This document shows, in pieces, positions 15,478 through 24,288 of a stretch of 64,000 nucleotides of DNA. Position 1 is the first letter of the stretch; the number at the start of each line of letters is the position of its first letter. Position numbers and translations under genes: made by a program. The DNA comes from Microbacteriaceae bacterium PS02070 (GTDB taxonomy: Bacteria > Actinomycetota > Actinomycetes > Actinomycetales > Microbacteriaceae), in the NCBI GenBank assembly GCA_029959865.1, contig JASCPE010000001.1, positions 1-64,000 on the forward strand. Direction: 5' to 3'. The notes under the pieces were generated by a model. The model did no database searches and was not told the origin of the DNA. It worked only from the letters and a program-made list of their open reading frames with translations.

Positions 15478-16341
15478 TCAGCCCTTCAGCAGCCGACGGC
15501 GCTCCGCCTCGACATCGAACGTCGCGGCCGGCCACTGGGGATCGATCTCCTCCAGGGCGCTCAGCAGGAGCGCCTGCACCGCGAGGCGGGCGTACCACTT
15601 GCGGTTGGCCGGCACGACGTACCAGGGCGCATGCTCGGTCGAGGTGCGTTCGAACACGGTCTGATAGGCATCCATGTACGCCGGCCACATCGCGCGCTCA
15701 TCGATGTCTCCGGGGTTGAACTTCCAGTGCTTGTCGGGGCGGTCGAGCCGCTCCAGGAGCCGTTCCTTCTGCTCGTCTGCCGAGATGTTGAGCATGACCT
15801 TCACGATCCGCACTCCTCGCTCGGTGAGCTCACGCTCGAACGCGTTGATCTCGTCGTAGCGGCGCTCGATCTCCTCGGCGGGGGCGAGTTCGCGCACCCT
15901 GCCGATCAAGACGTCCTCGTAGTGGGAGCGGTCGAACACGCCGATGATCCCCGGCTCCGGCACCGCCTTGCGAATCCGCCAGAGGAAATCATGCTCTAGT
16001 TCCTCGGGTGTGGGCTTCTTGAACGCCGTCAGCGAGACGCCCTGAGGATCGACGGAACCGACCACGTGGCGGACGATACCGCCCTTGCCCGCGGTGTCCA
16101 TCGCCTGGAGGACGAGGAGCACGGAGGCGTCGGTGGCATCCGACCGGCTCTGCGCGAAGAGCTTCTCCTGGTACTCATCGAGAATCCCCGCGGCGGCTGC
16201 GAGATCGGAGGCGCCTGTCTTCTTGTCTCCCCCGTAACCAGGGGTCGCCTCCGGGTCCTGGGCGTCGAGACGGAATCCTTCGCCCACGCGAAGCGACTCT
16301 CGAGGGTCACCGGTCCACTGCGTCGTGATGTCGTGCGTCAT
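15478..16341 (-). CDS. ppk2: Polyphosphate kinase 2 (PPK2) family phosphotransferase
   Basis: A 287-aa PPK2-type enzyme that uses polyphosphate to phosphorylate nucleotides, or the reverse. The Walker A-like motif is QAMDTAGKGG (a DTAGKGG consensus). The Walker B/lid region is FDRSHYEDVLIGRV and the lid is ERLDRPDKHWKFNPGDIDER. The one-domain length suggests a class I or III ADP/AMP-phosphorylating member. It lies convergent to menF. A CAGGAT hexamer sits 6 nt before the ATG, although GGAG could also serve as a ribosome site. Confidence 0.93.
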   Translation of the reverse strand: MTHDITTQWTGDPRESLRVGEGFRLDAQDPEATPGYGGDKKTGASDLAAAAGILDEYQEKLFAQSRSDATDASVLLVLQAMDTAGKGGIVRHVVGSVDPQGVSLTAFKKPTPEELEHDFLWRIRKAVPEPGIIGVFDRSHYEDVLIGRVRELAPAEEIERRYDEINAFERELTERGVRIVKVMLNISADEQKERLLERLDRPDKHWKFNPGDIDERAMWPAYMDAYQTVFERTSTEHAPWYVVPANRKWYARLAVQALLLSALEEIDPQWPAATFDVEAERRRLLKG

Positions 16342-16347
16342 GGCTCC

Positions 16348-16353
16348 ATCCTG
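16348..16353 (-). promoter_or_regulatory. Possible -10 element of ppk2
   Basis: CAGGAT on the minus strand, 6 nt from the ATG at 16341. The intervening GGAG is an alternative ribosome site. Confidence 0.35.
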
Positions 16354-16368
16354 CCGTGACTGCGCTGC

Positions 16369-18168
16369 TCAGCGCTCCAGCGGCACTTCGATGAGTTGGC
16401 GCCCACCGACCGGTGACGTCAGCGCCTGGTCCAGCGCCGCGCGAGTCGTCACGCGCTGATACTCCCACCCGAATGCCGTCGCGAGCTGCTCGAACCGCGC
16501 GGTATGGGGGGTGTAGAGCACCCGATCGACGTCCTCATTCCGGGCGCTGGCGGCCACTTCGAGTCGATCGAAGATCGTCCCGCCGCCATCGTTGCCCACG
16601 ACGACTTGGATCCTGGGCTCACGCTCACGCGGCGGCAGGAGCAAGGCGCCGATATCGTGCAGCGTCGCGAGGTCGCCCAGCAGAGCGCGCGTCACGCCCG
16701 GCGCGCCGGAGCCCTGGCTGGCGATCGCGATGCCGAACGCGGTCGCGATCGACCCGTCGATTCCCGCGAGGCCGCGATTGGCGTGCACCGGCACCCGCTT
16801 GCCGCCGAGCACCTCGTCGGCGACGCGAACGAGTCGGGAGGAGGCGAAGAAGAGTCGATCGTGCGGCCACGTCGCCCGCCACAGCGCATCGACGAGCGCG
16901 GTGCGATCGAGGGGCGCGCGGATCGTGTCCAGCTCGGTCGAGATCGCGCTGAGGCGCCGCTTGGGGTCCACCGACGAAAGCCCCTCGGCGTCAGGGGCGG
17001 GTGGGCTCAGATCTATCGCGGCGTCACGTCCGGCGCGCAACCACGCGCCGAGCCACTCCCGGTCGCTCGCACCGGGCGCGTTCACCACCGCATCCACCGC
17101 GACCGTCGCGCCGTTGAGATTCAGCGGTTCCCCACCGCAGCGCACCGCCACAACCTCGACGTCCGCGCGCGCGAGCAGCGCCACGACCTCACGGCTCAGC
17201 GTGGGATGACCGAAGACCACGACGCGCTCGACCCTGCCCCCGAGGGCGTCATCGCGAACGAGAGAGCGATACCCATGCACGATCTGCCGACCGAAACGCG
17301 CCCCGGACACGATCTCGGCGATCAGCGGCAGGCCCCCCTCGAAGGCGAACTCCTCCGCTGCGGGGCCCGCATCGGCACCCGCAACGACGACGGTGCGCGG
17401 GCCACGCTCGAGGACGATGGGCTCCGCGCCCACGATTCCGGGCACATCCGACTCCCCGATCCCGCCGCCGCCCTGGTAGAGCGCCCCCGACATCTCCGCG
17501 TCCGAGACCGGGTCGACCTCGGGGTCCACCGTCGCCTCGGGGCCGGTGACATCGACGTCCCACCACGGCGGAAGCTCACCGCTGAGCGGTTCGCGATAGG
17601 GCAGATTCAAGTGAGCGGGTCCGGGCACCTGGTTCCCAGCGCCCAGAGCGGCATCGAACGCGTCGTCGGCCGCGCGACGCGTCGTCGCGGACTGATCGTC
17701 GCCTGGGCCCTCATCGATGGACTCCGGAACGGGAAGATCCTCCGACAGTCGCGCGCTCGGTCCGAACATTCCCGATTGGCGGGTGGTCTGATTCGCGCCC
17801 ACGCCGCGCAGCTCGGGCGGACGATCCGACGTCAACAGCAGGAGCGGCACGCCCGCGTGGTGGGCTTCCAGCGCCGCGGGGAGGAGATTGGCGGCGGCGG
17901 TCCCGGACGTGCAGATGACCGCCGCAGGGACGCCCGACTCGCGCCCGATGCCGAGAGCGGTGAAGCCGGCGACCCGCTCGTCGATGCGAACGTGGAGACT
18001 GACGAGCCCGCGGCGCTCCAGCTCGGCGGCCACAAGAGCCAGCGCTTGGGATCTCGACCCGGGACTGACGATGACGTGACGCACTCCACGTTCGACGAGG
18101 CGGCCCAGGAGGACGGCTGCCGCGTCCGTGGCGGGAGCGCGATCGGCGGCGGGCGAGGCGTCAGGCAT
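16369..18168 (-). CDS. menD: MenD, SEPHCHC synthase
   Basis: A 599-aa thiamine-diphosphate enzyme that condenses isochorismate with 2-oxoglutarate. The N-terminal pyrimidine-binding domain shows GVRHVIVSPGSRSQALAL and the catalytic-Glu region CTSGTAAANLLPAALEAH. The central domain is Asp/Glu rich and somewhat divergent. The C-terminal PP domain has GNDGGGTIFDRLEVA, the GDG-N motif region. It begins 11 nt after the PLDc-N gene and is probably co-transcribed with it. Confidence 0.93.
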   Translation of the reverse strand: MPDASPAADRAPATDAAAVLLGRLVERGVRHVIVSPGSRSQALALVAAELERRGLVSLHVRIDERVAGFTALGIGRESGVPAAVICTSGTAAANLLPAALEAHHAGVPLLLLTSDRPPELRGVGANQTTRQSGMFGPSARLSEDLPVPESIDEGPGDDQSATTRRAADDAFDAALGAGNQVPGPAHLNLPYREPLSGELPPWWDVDVTGPEATVDPEVDPVSDAEMSGALYQGGGGIGESDVPGIVGAEPIVLERGPRTVVVAGADAGPAAEEFAFEGGLPLIAEIVSGARFGRQIVHGYRSLVRDDALGGRVERVVVFGHPTLSREVVALLARADVEVVAVRCGGEPLNLNGATVAVDAVVNAPGASDREWLGAWLRAGRDAAIDLSPPAPDAEGLSSVDPKRRLSAISTELDTIRAPLDRTALVDALWRATWPHDRLFFASSRLVRVADEVLGGKRVPVHANRGLAGIDGSIATAFGIAIASQGSGAPGVTRALLGDLATLHDIGALLLPPREREPRIQVVVGNDGGGTIFDRLEVAASARNEDVDRVLYTPHTARFEQLATAFGWEYQRVTTRAALDQALTSPVGGRQLIEVPLER

Positions 18169-18179
18169 CGCGGTGGGTT

Positions 18180-18632
18180 TCAGCTCCGAGAGCCGCGGCG
18201 ACCGGTGGCCTCACCGCTGTCGTCGGAATCGTCCGCGGCGCCGTCGGCGTCCACAGGCGGCTCGTCCGGGTGGGGAGCGGGGGGCACGTCGCCCGTGCGG
18301 TTCCAGCGCGGGTCGTCGTCCTCGGCATCCAAAGCTGCCAACTCTTCTTCCAGGCGCCGGATGCGGGCGTCCTGATCGGAGACGGAGCCGAGGTCTGAGA
18401 AGAACCGTGGGTCGTCGTCGGGTGCGTTCACGGGCGCCGTATTCTGGCGGCGCGGTCGACCGATCGCGAACCAGAGCGCCCCACCGATGACCGGCAACAG
18501 GATCACGATCAGCAGCCAGCTCACCTTGCTCGCGCCGCGCTGACCCGTGGGCGGTGACAGGGCTGTGTCGACGATGCTGTACACCCAGAACACCAGGGCC
18601 AGCAAAGCCAGGACCAACAGAACACGTGCCAC
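18180..18632 (-). CDS. PLDc N-terminal-domain membrane protein
   Basis: A 150-aa protein with two transmembrane helices (about residues 3-23 and 38-57) of the type found at the N terminus of cardiolipin synthases (WLLIVILLPVIGGALWFAIGRPRR). A long acidic, Asp/Pro-rich cytoplasmic tail follows. No phospholipase catalytic HKD domain is present, so it is a stand-alone membrane module. It lies upstream of menD. GTG at 18632 has TAGGAT 6 nt before it. Confidence 0.82.
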   Translation of the reverse strand: MARVLLVLALLALVFWVYSIVDTALSPPTGQRGASKVSWLLIVILLPVIGGALWFAIGRPRRQNTAPVNAPDDDPRFFSDLGSVSDQDARIRRLEEELAALDAEDDDPRWNRTGDVPPAPHPDEPPVDADGAADDSDDSGEATGRRGSRS

Positions 18633-18638
18633 GATCCC

Positions 18639-18644
18639 ATCCTA
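18639..18644 (-). promoter_or_regulatory. -10 element (leaderless) of PLDc-N/menD unit
   Basis: TAGGAT on the minus strand, 6 nt from the GTG at 18632. Confidence 0.5.
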
Positions 18645-18674
18645 GGCGCGCGAGCCTGGGCACAGGCCCAGACG

Positions 18675-18680
18675 TAGACT
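18675..18680 (+). promoter_or_regulatory. -10 element (leaderless) of DUF4229 gene
   Basis: TAGACT, 7 nt before the ATG at 18688, with no ribosome site. Confidence 0.55.
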
Positions 18681-18687
18681 GTCCACT

Positions 18688-18945
18688 ATGAAGGCCCGCT
18701 CCGCACTGCTGTACTCCGTGCTGCGGATCGCGTTCTTCGTGGTGCCCCTCGCTGTCATGATGCTCTTCCCGATCATGCGGCAGCAGTACTTGCTCAGCGC
18801 CATCTTCGCAGCGCTGATCGGGCTGAGCCTGTCGATCATCTTCTTGCGCGGCCCGCGTTCGGACGTCTCCACCGCCCTCGCCTCACGCCGCGAGAAGCGC
18901 CCTCGGGACCGCACCGACGAGGACGTCGAAGACGCGCTCGACTAA
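18688..18945 (+). CDS. DUF4229 small membrane protein
   Basis: An 85-aa protein with two transmembrane helices (about residues 8-28 and 33-53) followed by a basic-acidic tail with SRREKRPRDRTDED. This is the pattern of the actinobacterial DUF4229 family, commonly next to menaquinone genes. The function is unknown. Its stop overlaps the menA stop by 4 bp (convergent genes). Confidence 0.85.
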   Translation: MKARSALLYSVLRIAFFVVPLAVMMLFPIMRQQYLLSAIFAALIGLSLSIIFLRGPRSDVSTALASRREKRPRDRTDEDVEDALD

Positions 18946-19928
18946 CCGACGAGAGCCCAGAGGAAAAAGCCCGCGTAGGCCAGCGCCGTCACCGAGGTCA
19001 GGGAGAGCGCGACGACCAGTTCGCGGGGGTCGCGGTACATCCAGACGATCGTGATCGCGCACAGCGCCGGGATGAGCGCGAGCATCCCGATCCACGCGAT
19101 CGGGTACAGCAGCGCCAGAACACCGAGGATCGCGAAGGGGACCAGCACGACAAGTGTGAACAGCACGCGGGTCGCGGTCCTTCCGATCATCACCGTCAGC
19201 GTGCGCTTCCCCACCTGGCGGTCCTGATCGATGTCGCGAAGATTGTTCGCCAGGAGCACGCCGCATGCCAGGAGCCCGATCGCGACGGCGCCGAACCACG
19301 CCTCTCCGGGGAGCGCACCGACCTGAACATAGGTCGTTCCGAGGGTTGCGACGAGCCCGAAGAAGATGAAGACGAAGACTTCGCCGAGTCCGTGGTAGCC
19401 GTAGGGTCGCTTGCCTCCCGTGTAGAACCACGCCGCGACGATGCAGACCGCGCCGACCAGCAGCATCCACCAGTGGCCCGTCCGAACGACGATCGCGAGT
19501 CCAGCGATCCCCCCGAGGGCGAAGAAGACGAGCGCGGCGGTGAGAACGGCGCGGGGGGTCACTCGCCCCGAGGCGGTCAAGCGCGTGGGTCCCACCCGGC
19601 GCGCATCGGTCCCGCGGATTCCGTCGCTGTAGTCGTTGGCGAAGTTCACCCCGATCTGGAGGCACACCGCAACTGCCAAGCACGCGAGCGCGAGCGCCCA
19701 ATGGAAACGGTGATCGACGACGAGGGCGGCGGCGGTACCGACCACGACCGGAGCGACGGCGAGCGGAAGGGTCCGGATGCGGGCGGCCCCGATCCAGTCG
19801 CCGGCGGTCACCGGCCGACGTACCTGCGGACGGGACGGAGCAGGCCGAGCGGCGGGGTTACCGCGCGCCCGCGACGTGGATACAGCGGAGGACTTCTTGC
19901 GCGCGGAGGACTTCTTGCGGGTGGCCAC
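18942..19928 (-). CDS. menA: 1,4-dihydroxy-2-naphthoate polyprenyltransferase MenA
   Basis: A 328-aa UbiA-superfamily membrane enzyme that attaches the polyprenyl tail to DHNA. The first Asp motif is NDYSDGIRGTD and the second is RDIDQDRQVGKRTL. Eight to nine hydrophobic segments follow a basic, Ser/Lys-rich N-terminal extension of about 40 residues. This extension contains the duplicated KKSSA element encoded by a 17-bp tandem repeat (19885-19919). GTG at 19928 is used; a TAGGAT hexamer is 8 nt upstream. An in-frame start after the extension is possible. Confidence 0.93.
   Translation of the reverse strand: MATRKKSSARKKSSAVSTSRARGNPAARPAPSRPQVRRPVTAGDWIGAARIRTLPLAVAPVVVGTAAALVVDHRFHWALALACLAVAVCLQIGVNFANDYSDGIRGTDARRVGPTRLTASGRVTPRAVLTAALVFFALGGIAGLAIVVRTGHWWMLLVGAVCIVAAWFYTGGKRPYGYHGLGEVFVFIFFGLVATLGTTYVQVGALPGEAWFGAVAIGLLACGVLLANNLRDIDQDRQVGKRTLTVMIGRTATRVLFTLVVLVPFAILGVLALLYPIAWIGMLALIPALCAITIVWMYRDPRELVVALSLTSVTALAYAGFFLWALVG
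19885..19919. repeat. 17-bp near-tandem repeat in the menA 5' end
   Basis: GCGGAGGACTTCTTGCG occurs at 19885-19901 and 19903-19919 (period 18, in frame). It encodes two copies of a Lys-Lys-Ser-Ser-Ala motif at the MenA N terminus. Confidence 0.8.
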
Positions 19929-19939
19929 GAAGTGAAATC

Positions 19940-21073
19940 CTAGGCCGACTCGATATGTGCCGCGGCCGCGCGCCGGTCCGGCTTCCCGGAGGGCAGGAGC
20001 GGAACGGCATCGACGGGAACGATCCGAACGGGACGAGCGGGTGCGCCCAACGCGGCGCCCACCACGTCGCGGACACGTCCGAGCTCGTCCGGCGCGACTG
20101 CGCGCGCGACCACAACGGCGCTGCCCTGCCCCCAGCGACGGTCATCGACCGGGACGACGATCGCGCCCGAGAAGCCGGGCAGCTCCCGGACGACACGTTC
20201 CACCTCGTCCAGTGAGACGTTCACTCCCCCAGAGATGATGACGTTGTCCAGGCGCCCGGTAACTCGGACGTGCTCGCCCGCCTCACCGCGGTCACCTGTG
20301 AGGTACCACCGCGTCTGCCCCTCCCGAATGAAGGCCTTCGCCGTGCGATCCGGGTCATCCAGATAACCCTCCGCGAGGGTCGGACCGGACACCTGCAGCT
20401 CCCCCTCGCGAACGCGCACGCTCACCCCGGCCAGGGGTTCCCCGTCGTACACACAGCCACCCGCGGTCTCCGTCGAGCCATACGTGCGGACGATCGTGGC
20501 ACCGAGCGCCGCCGCGCGCTCTCGCAGCACCGGGCTGACCGACTGCCCGCCGACAAGGATCGCGGCGAAACCGGCGAGCGCCCGGGCGACGCGGGGATCA
20601 CTCTCCGCTGCCTCTACGAGAGTGGACAGCTGCGCCGGGACCAACGAGGTGTAGGAGGGCACGAGCGTTCCCCCGACGCTGGAGACCATTCCCGAGGCGG
20701 CCGCGGCAAACGCCGTCGCCGAGAAGGAGCCGCTCAGGATGGCGGGCTCGGTGGCTGCGATGACCGAGCGGACGAGCACCTGGAGACCCGCGATGTGCGT
20801 CGTCGGCAGGGCGAGCAGCCACCGTCCCTCACCGAGGCGCTGCGTCGTCGCAAGAGCCGAGGCGGTCAGCGCGGAGCGACCGAGAACAACGGCCTTCGGC
20901 ATTCCCGTGGACCCCGACGTGGTGACCACGAGCGCCGTACCTGCCGGGACATCACGCCCCTCCTGCGCAGGGGTGCCATTGATCGCGACTGCGGGACCTG
21001 CGCCGTGGATCGCGGGGCGGAGGGCCCGGAGCACCGCGCGGGGGTCCGCGCCGTCAACGAGGGTCAACCGCAT
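19940..21073 (-). CDS. menE: o-Succinylbenzoate-CoA ligase MenE
   Basis: A 377-aa acyl-adenylate synthetase, short for the superfamily as is usual for actinobacterial MenE. The P-loop-like adenylation motif is VVTTSGSTGMPKAVVL. YGSTETAGGCVY lies near 220, WYLTGDRGE marks the hinge region, and the C-terminal Lys is in PLLPSGKPDRRA. ATG at 21073 is one base after the menB stop (TGACATG), so menB-menE are coupled. The longer frame upstream is menB antiframe. It activates o-succinylbenzoate for MenB. Confidence 0.9.
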   Translation of the reverse strand: MRLTLVDGADPRAVLRALRPAIHGAGPAVAINGTPAQEGRDVPAGTALVVTTSGSTGMPKAVVLGRSALTASALATTQRLGEGRWLLALPTTHIAGLQVLVRSVIAATEPAILSGSFSATAFAAAASGMVSSVGGTLVPSYTSLVPAQLSTLVEAAESDPRVARALAGFAAILVGGQSVSPVLRERAAALGATIVRTYGSTETAGGCVYDGEPLAGVSVRVREGELQVSGPTLAEGYLDDPDRTAKAFIREGQTRWYLTGDRGEAGEHVRVTGRLDNVIISGGVNVSLDEVERVVRELPGFSGAIVVPVDDRRWGQGSAVVVARAVAPDELGRVRDVVGAALGAPARPVRIVPVDAVPLLPSGKPDRRAAAAHIESA

Positions 21074-21074
21074 G

Positions 21075-21977
21075 TCAGTAGTGGTAAGGGAAGGCGGACC
21101 AGTCCGGGTCACGCTTTTCCAGGAACGAGTCACGCCCCTCGACGGCCTCGTCGGTGCCGTATGCCAGCCGGGTCGCCTCTCCCGCGAACACCTGCTGACC
21201 GACAAGGCCATCGTCGACGGCGTTGAACGCGTACTTGAGCATGCGGATGGCTGTGGGGGATTTCGTCAGGATCGTGCGAGCCATCGCGATCGCCTCCCGT
21301 TCGAGCTCGGCGTGGGGCACCACTCGATTGACGGCGCCCATCTCGTACGCACGCTCAGCGGAATACTCCTCCGCCAGGAAGAACACCTCCCGAGCGAACT
21401 TCTGGCCGACCTGGCGCGCCATATACGCCGACCCATAGCCGGCGTCGAAGGAACCCACGTCGGCATCGGTCTGCTTGAACCTGCCGTGCTCGGCGGACGC
21501 GATCGACAGATCACAGACGACGTGGAGGGAGTGCCCGCCTCCCGCCGCCCACCCGGGAATGACAGCGATGACGACCTTCGGCATGAAGCGGATCAGGCGC
21601 TGCACCTCCAGAATGTGCAGGCGTCCGGCGCGCGCGGGATCCGTGACGACGTCGGTGTCGGAGTACTTGTACCCGTCCCGACCACGGATGCGCTGATCAC
21701 CACCGGAGCAGAACGCCCAGCCGCCGTCCTTCGGGCTCGGACCGTTGCCGGTGAGGAGCACGACGCCGATCCGAGGATCCTGCCGGGCCGCATCCAGCGC
21801 CCGATAGAGCTCGTCCACCGTGTGCGGCCGGAAGGCGTTGCGCACCTCGGGACGATCGAACGCGATCCGCGCGATCCTGCCATCGGTGGACACGTGCGCG
21901 GTGATGTCGGTGAAGTTCTCGGCGCCGGGCGCGAGGGCCCACTCCTCGGCATCGAACAGGTCTGAAACGCTCACCAT
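21075..21977 (-). CDS. menB: 1,4-dihydroxy-2-naphthoyl-CoA synthase MenB
   Basis: A 300-aa crotonase-fold enzyme that closes the naphthoquinone ring. Diagnostic blocks are FCSGGDQRIRGRDGYKY, GWAAGGGHSLHVVCDL (oxyanion hole) and DADVGSFDAGYGSAYMARQVGQ. A TAGTCT hexamer lies 3 nt before the ATG and 6 nt before the following GTG codon (21974), so translation may in fact start at that GTG, giving a product one or two residues shorter. It is the first gene of menB-menE. Confidence 0.94.
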   Translation of the reverse strand: MVSVSDLFDAEEWALAPGAENFTDITAHVSTDGRIARIAFDRPEVRNAFRPHTVDELYRALDAARQDPRIGVVLLTGNGPSPKDGGWAFCSGGDQRIRGRDGYKYSDTDVVTDPARAGRLHILEVQRLIRFMPKVVIAVIPGWAAGGGHSLHVVCDLSIASAEHGRFKQTDADVGSFDAGYGSAYMARQVGQKFAREVFFLAEEYSAERAYEMGAVNRVVPHAELEREAIAMARTILTKSPTAIRMLKYAFNAVDDGLVGQQVFAGEATRLAYGTDEAVEGRDSFLEKRDPDWSAFPYHY

Positions 21978-22044
21978 CCCAGACTAGGCCCGCACGGGAG
22001 AGACCGCGTGGGAGACTGAAAGCACCAGCGAGAGGGAGTACCCG

Positions 22045-22425
22045 GTGAAGATCACACGATCGTCCGACTGGCGCGATTCACTGCCGTTCGACGTCCCGGT
22101 CATCGCCGCCGACGCTGTGCCCGGAGACCCCACCCGGTGCGCCACCTGCGGCGTCGGCTCCGAACCGCGCGATCGCTCCAGCCTGTGGGCCGTGAAACAC
22201 CGTCACCCCAACAATCCCGCCGGATTCGTGCGGTTCTACTGCAGCGCGCACGCCCCGAAGCCGGCCCCGGCACCGACGCAGGCATCGCGAACACGCACGC
22301 CCGAGCGCAGGCGCGCGCCCGCACGTCCGGCACGCGAAGAGAAGCCCGCGGCGCTGTGTCCGAACTGCTTCGTTGAGGTGCCCGCGACCGGGGTGTGCGG
22401 GATGTGCGGACAGCCGGTCAGCTGA
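22045..22425 (+). CDS. Zinc-ribbon protein of unknown function
   Basis: A 126-aa protein with two cysteine clusters: CATCGV near residue 32 with a later Cys-x-x-His (YCSAH near 73), and a C-terminal CPNCFVEVPATGVCGMCG zinc ribbon. A Pro/Ala/Arg-rich linker joins them. It looks like a small actinobacterial family that databases sometimes label as glucose-6-phosphate dehydrogenase; nothing in the sequence supports that enzyme. GTG at 22045 follows AGAGGGA. Its 3' end overlaps the convergent oxidoreductase gene by 8 bp. Confidence 0.7.
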   Translation: MKITRSSDWRDSLPFDVPVIAADAVPGDPTRCATCGVGSEPRDRSSLWAVKHRHPNNPAGFVRFYCSAHAPKPAPAPTQASRTRTPERRRAPARPAREEKPAALCPNCFVEVPATGVCGMCGQPVS

Positions 22426-23221
22426 CGCCGTTCTTCGCGTCACGCCACCGGAGCCACCGACGGACGACCTCGGTGTCGAACTCAGGGCCGTCGAACCCGA
22501 GCGTGAACAGACGCACACCCGCGTCGAACAGCGCATCCGCGTCGGCCTCGTCCCGTTTGGCGAGCTCGTTGGAAACGATGAGACCGCTCGTGTCGCGCCC
22601 GTCCTTCTCGCCCCACTTCTCAATCACGGAGAGCTTGTGCGGCAATCCCTCGGCCGTCACGAAGCTGTGCCAGTAGTCACCGTGCTTCGCGACGATGCGC
22701 AGGGTCTTCTGCTCGCCCTTGCCGCCGATGAGGATCGGAATGCGGCGCGTCGGCGGCGGGTTGAGCAGGTCCCAGCGGCCTTCAATGCGGTCGAGTGCCG
22801 ACGCGAGGGCGTCCAGGCGCTGGCCCGCGGTCCCGAACTCGTATCCGTACTCGTCGTAGTCGCGCTCGAACCACCCCGACCCAGTACCGAAGATGAAACG
22901 TCCTTCGCCCCCGTGCGCGGAGATGTGGTCGATCGTGCGGGCCATGTCCGCCTGCAGGTCGGGGTTGCGGTAGCTGTTGCAGTTGACGAGGGCGCCGAAC
23001 TCAACCCGCTCGGTCTGCTCGGCCCACGCGGCCAGCATCGTCCACGACTCGAAGTGCAGGCCGTCGGGATCGCCGGTCAGCGGAAAGAAGTGATCCCAGT
23101 TGAACAGGACGTCCACCCCGAGATCCTCCAGCCGGAACACCGCATCGCGGATCGCGGTGTAGGGCGAGTGCTGCGGACGCACCTGGATTCCCAGGCGGAC
23201 GGGAACGTCGAGGAGAGGCAT
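22418..23221 (-). CDS. LLM-class F420-dependent oxidoreductase
   Basis: A 267-aa bacterial luciferase-like TIM-barrel flavoprotein. The typical pattern is LEDLGVDVLFNWDHFFPLTG, then LVNCNSYRNPDLQADMARTIDHIS, GRFIFGTGSGW and RIPILIGGKGEQKTLR. The family uses F420 or FMN; actinobacterial members of this size are usually F420-dependent. The substrate is unknown. The ATG at 23221 is 6 nt from TAGGCT, leaderless. Confidence 0.85.
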   Translation of the reverse strand: MPLLDVPVRLGIQVRPQHSPYTAIRDAVFRLEDLGVDVLFNWDHFFPLTGDPDGLHFESWTMLAAWAEQTERVEFGALVNCNSYRNPDLQADMARTIDHISAHGGEGRFIFGTGSGWFERDYDEYGYEFGTAGQRLDALASALDRIEGRWDLLNPPPTRRIPILIGGKGEQKTLRIVAKHGDYWHSFVTAEGLPHKLSVIEKWGEKDGRDTSGLIVSNELAKRDEADADALFDAGVRLFTLGFDGPEFDTEVVRRWLRWRDAKNGVS

Positions 23222-23227
23222 GGCGTC

Positions 23228-23233
23228 AGCCTA
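23228..23233 (-). promoter_or_regulatory. -10 element (leaderless) of LLM oxidoreductase
   Basis: TAGGCT on the minus strand, 6 nt from the ATG at 23221. Confidence 0.55.
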
Positions 23234-23274
23234 CGGTGGACCCCAGCCGCGTGCCAGCACGGTCAGCCCCCCGC

Positions 23275-23280
23275 TACGGT
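23275..23280 (+). promoter_or_regulatory. -10 element (leaderless) of menC
   Basis: TACGGT, 6 nt before the GTG at 23287; no ribosome site. Confidence 0.45.
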
Positions 23281-23286
23281 GAGACA

Positions 23287-24288
23287 GTGACGCTGCCTCG
23301 CCTCGACGGGATCTTGAGCACCCTCCGCGTCGTCTCGCTCCCCCTCGCGCGCCGGTTTCGCGGCATCGAGGTGCGCGAAGCCGCACTGCTGGAGGGCGAG
23401 GCCGGCTGGGGTGAGTTCGCGCCGTTCACGGAGTACGACGATGACGAGGCGGCGACGTGGCTCGCGTCCGCGCTCGGAGACTCGGGCCGCGAGCGTCCGG
23501 CCGCGGTGCGCGACGTCGTGCATGTGAACGCGACCGTCCCCGCCGTGGATGCTGCCGACGTCTCCGCAGTCCTGGCCCGCTTCGACGGATGCCGCACCGC
23601 CAAGGTGAAGGTTGCCGAGCGCGGGCAGAGCCTGGCCGACGACGTCGCACGCGTGGCAGCGGTCAGGCGCACGATGGGACCAGACGCTCGGGTGCGTGTC
23701 GACGCGAACGGCGGGTGGACCCTGGCCGAGGCGGACACGGCACTGCGCGCGCTCACCCCGTTCGACCTCGAGTACGCCGAACAGCCGGTCGCGGAAGTGA
23801 AGGATCTCGCACGCCTGCGTGCGGAGGGAATCGGGATACCACTCGCCGCGGACGAAAGCGTCCGCAAGGCAGAGGACCCCCTGCAGGTCGCACGCGCCGG
23901 AGCCGCCGACCTCCTGGTTGTCAAAGCAGCGCCGCTCGGAGGCATCCGAGCCGCCCTGGACATCGTGGCCCAGGCGGGCCTCCCCGTCGTCGTCTCCAGC
24001 GCCCTGGACACCTCTGTGGGCCTGTCCACCGGGATCGGTCTCGCGGCAGCGCTCCCCACGCTCTCGTATGACTGCGGACTCGGGACCGCGTCGCTCCTGG
24101 CCGCGGACGTCGTGCGCGAGAGCCTCCGCCCGGTAGACGGAGTCGTGCCCGTGGGGCGGGTCCGCCCACTGAGCACCTTGCTCGATGAGTACGCGGCCGA
24201 TGCGGAGCGCACAGCGTGGTGGCGCGAGCGGGTCGTGCGCTGCTATCGCGTGCTGGAAGAACGCGACGCCCTCGCTACCGATCGATGA
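23287..24288 (+). CDS. menC: o-Succinylbenzoate synthase MenC
   Basis: A 333-aa enolase-superfamily dehydratase. The N-terminal substrate-specificity part has GEFAPFTEYDD. The catalytic Lys pair is in TAKVKVAE. The metal ligands appear in VRVDANGGW, the E of LEYAEQPV and LAADES. The second Lys lies in LVVKAAPLGG. It makes o-succinylbenzoate from SHCHC. GTG at 23287 is selected because it carries a leaderless -10. The 3' end overlaps the TetR stop by 14 bp. Confidence 0.92.
   Translation: MTLPRLDGILSTLRVVSLPLARRFRGIEVREAALLEGEAGWGEFAPFTEYDDDEAATWLASALGDSGRERPAAVRDVVHVNATVPAVDAADVSAVLARFDGCRTAKVKVAERGQSLADDVARVAAVRRTMGPDARVRVDANGGWTLAEADTALRALTPFDLEYAEQPVAEVKDLARLRAEGIGIPLAADESVRKAEDPLQVARAGAADLLVVKAAPLGGIRAALDIVAQAGLPVVVSSALDTSVGLSTGIGLAAALPTLSYDCGLGTASLLAADVVRESLRPVDGVVPVGRVRPLSTLLDEYAADAERTAWWRERVVRCYRVLEERDALATDR

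Noticed and set aside
16504..18375. A 623-codon plus frame across menD
   Set aside because: It is antisense to the complete MenD; the translation is Arg/His/Asp-rich without motifs.
22045..22425. Naming the zinc-ribbon protein glucose-6-phosphate dehydrogenase
   Set aside because: 126 aa with only cysteine motifs; no dehydrogenase fold or NADP motif is present.
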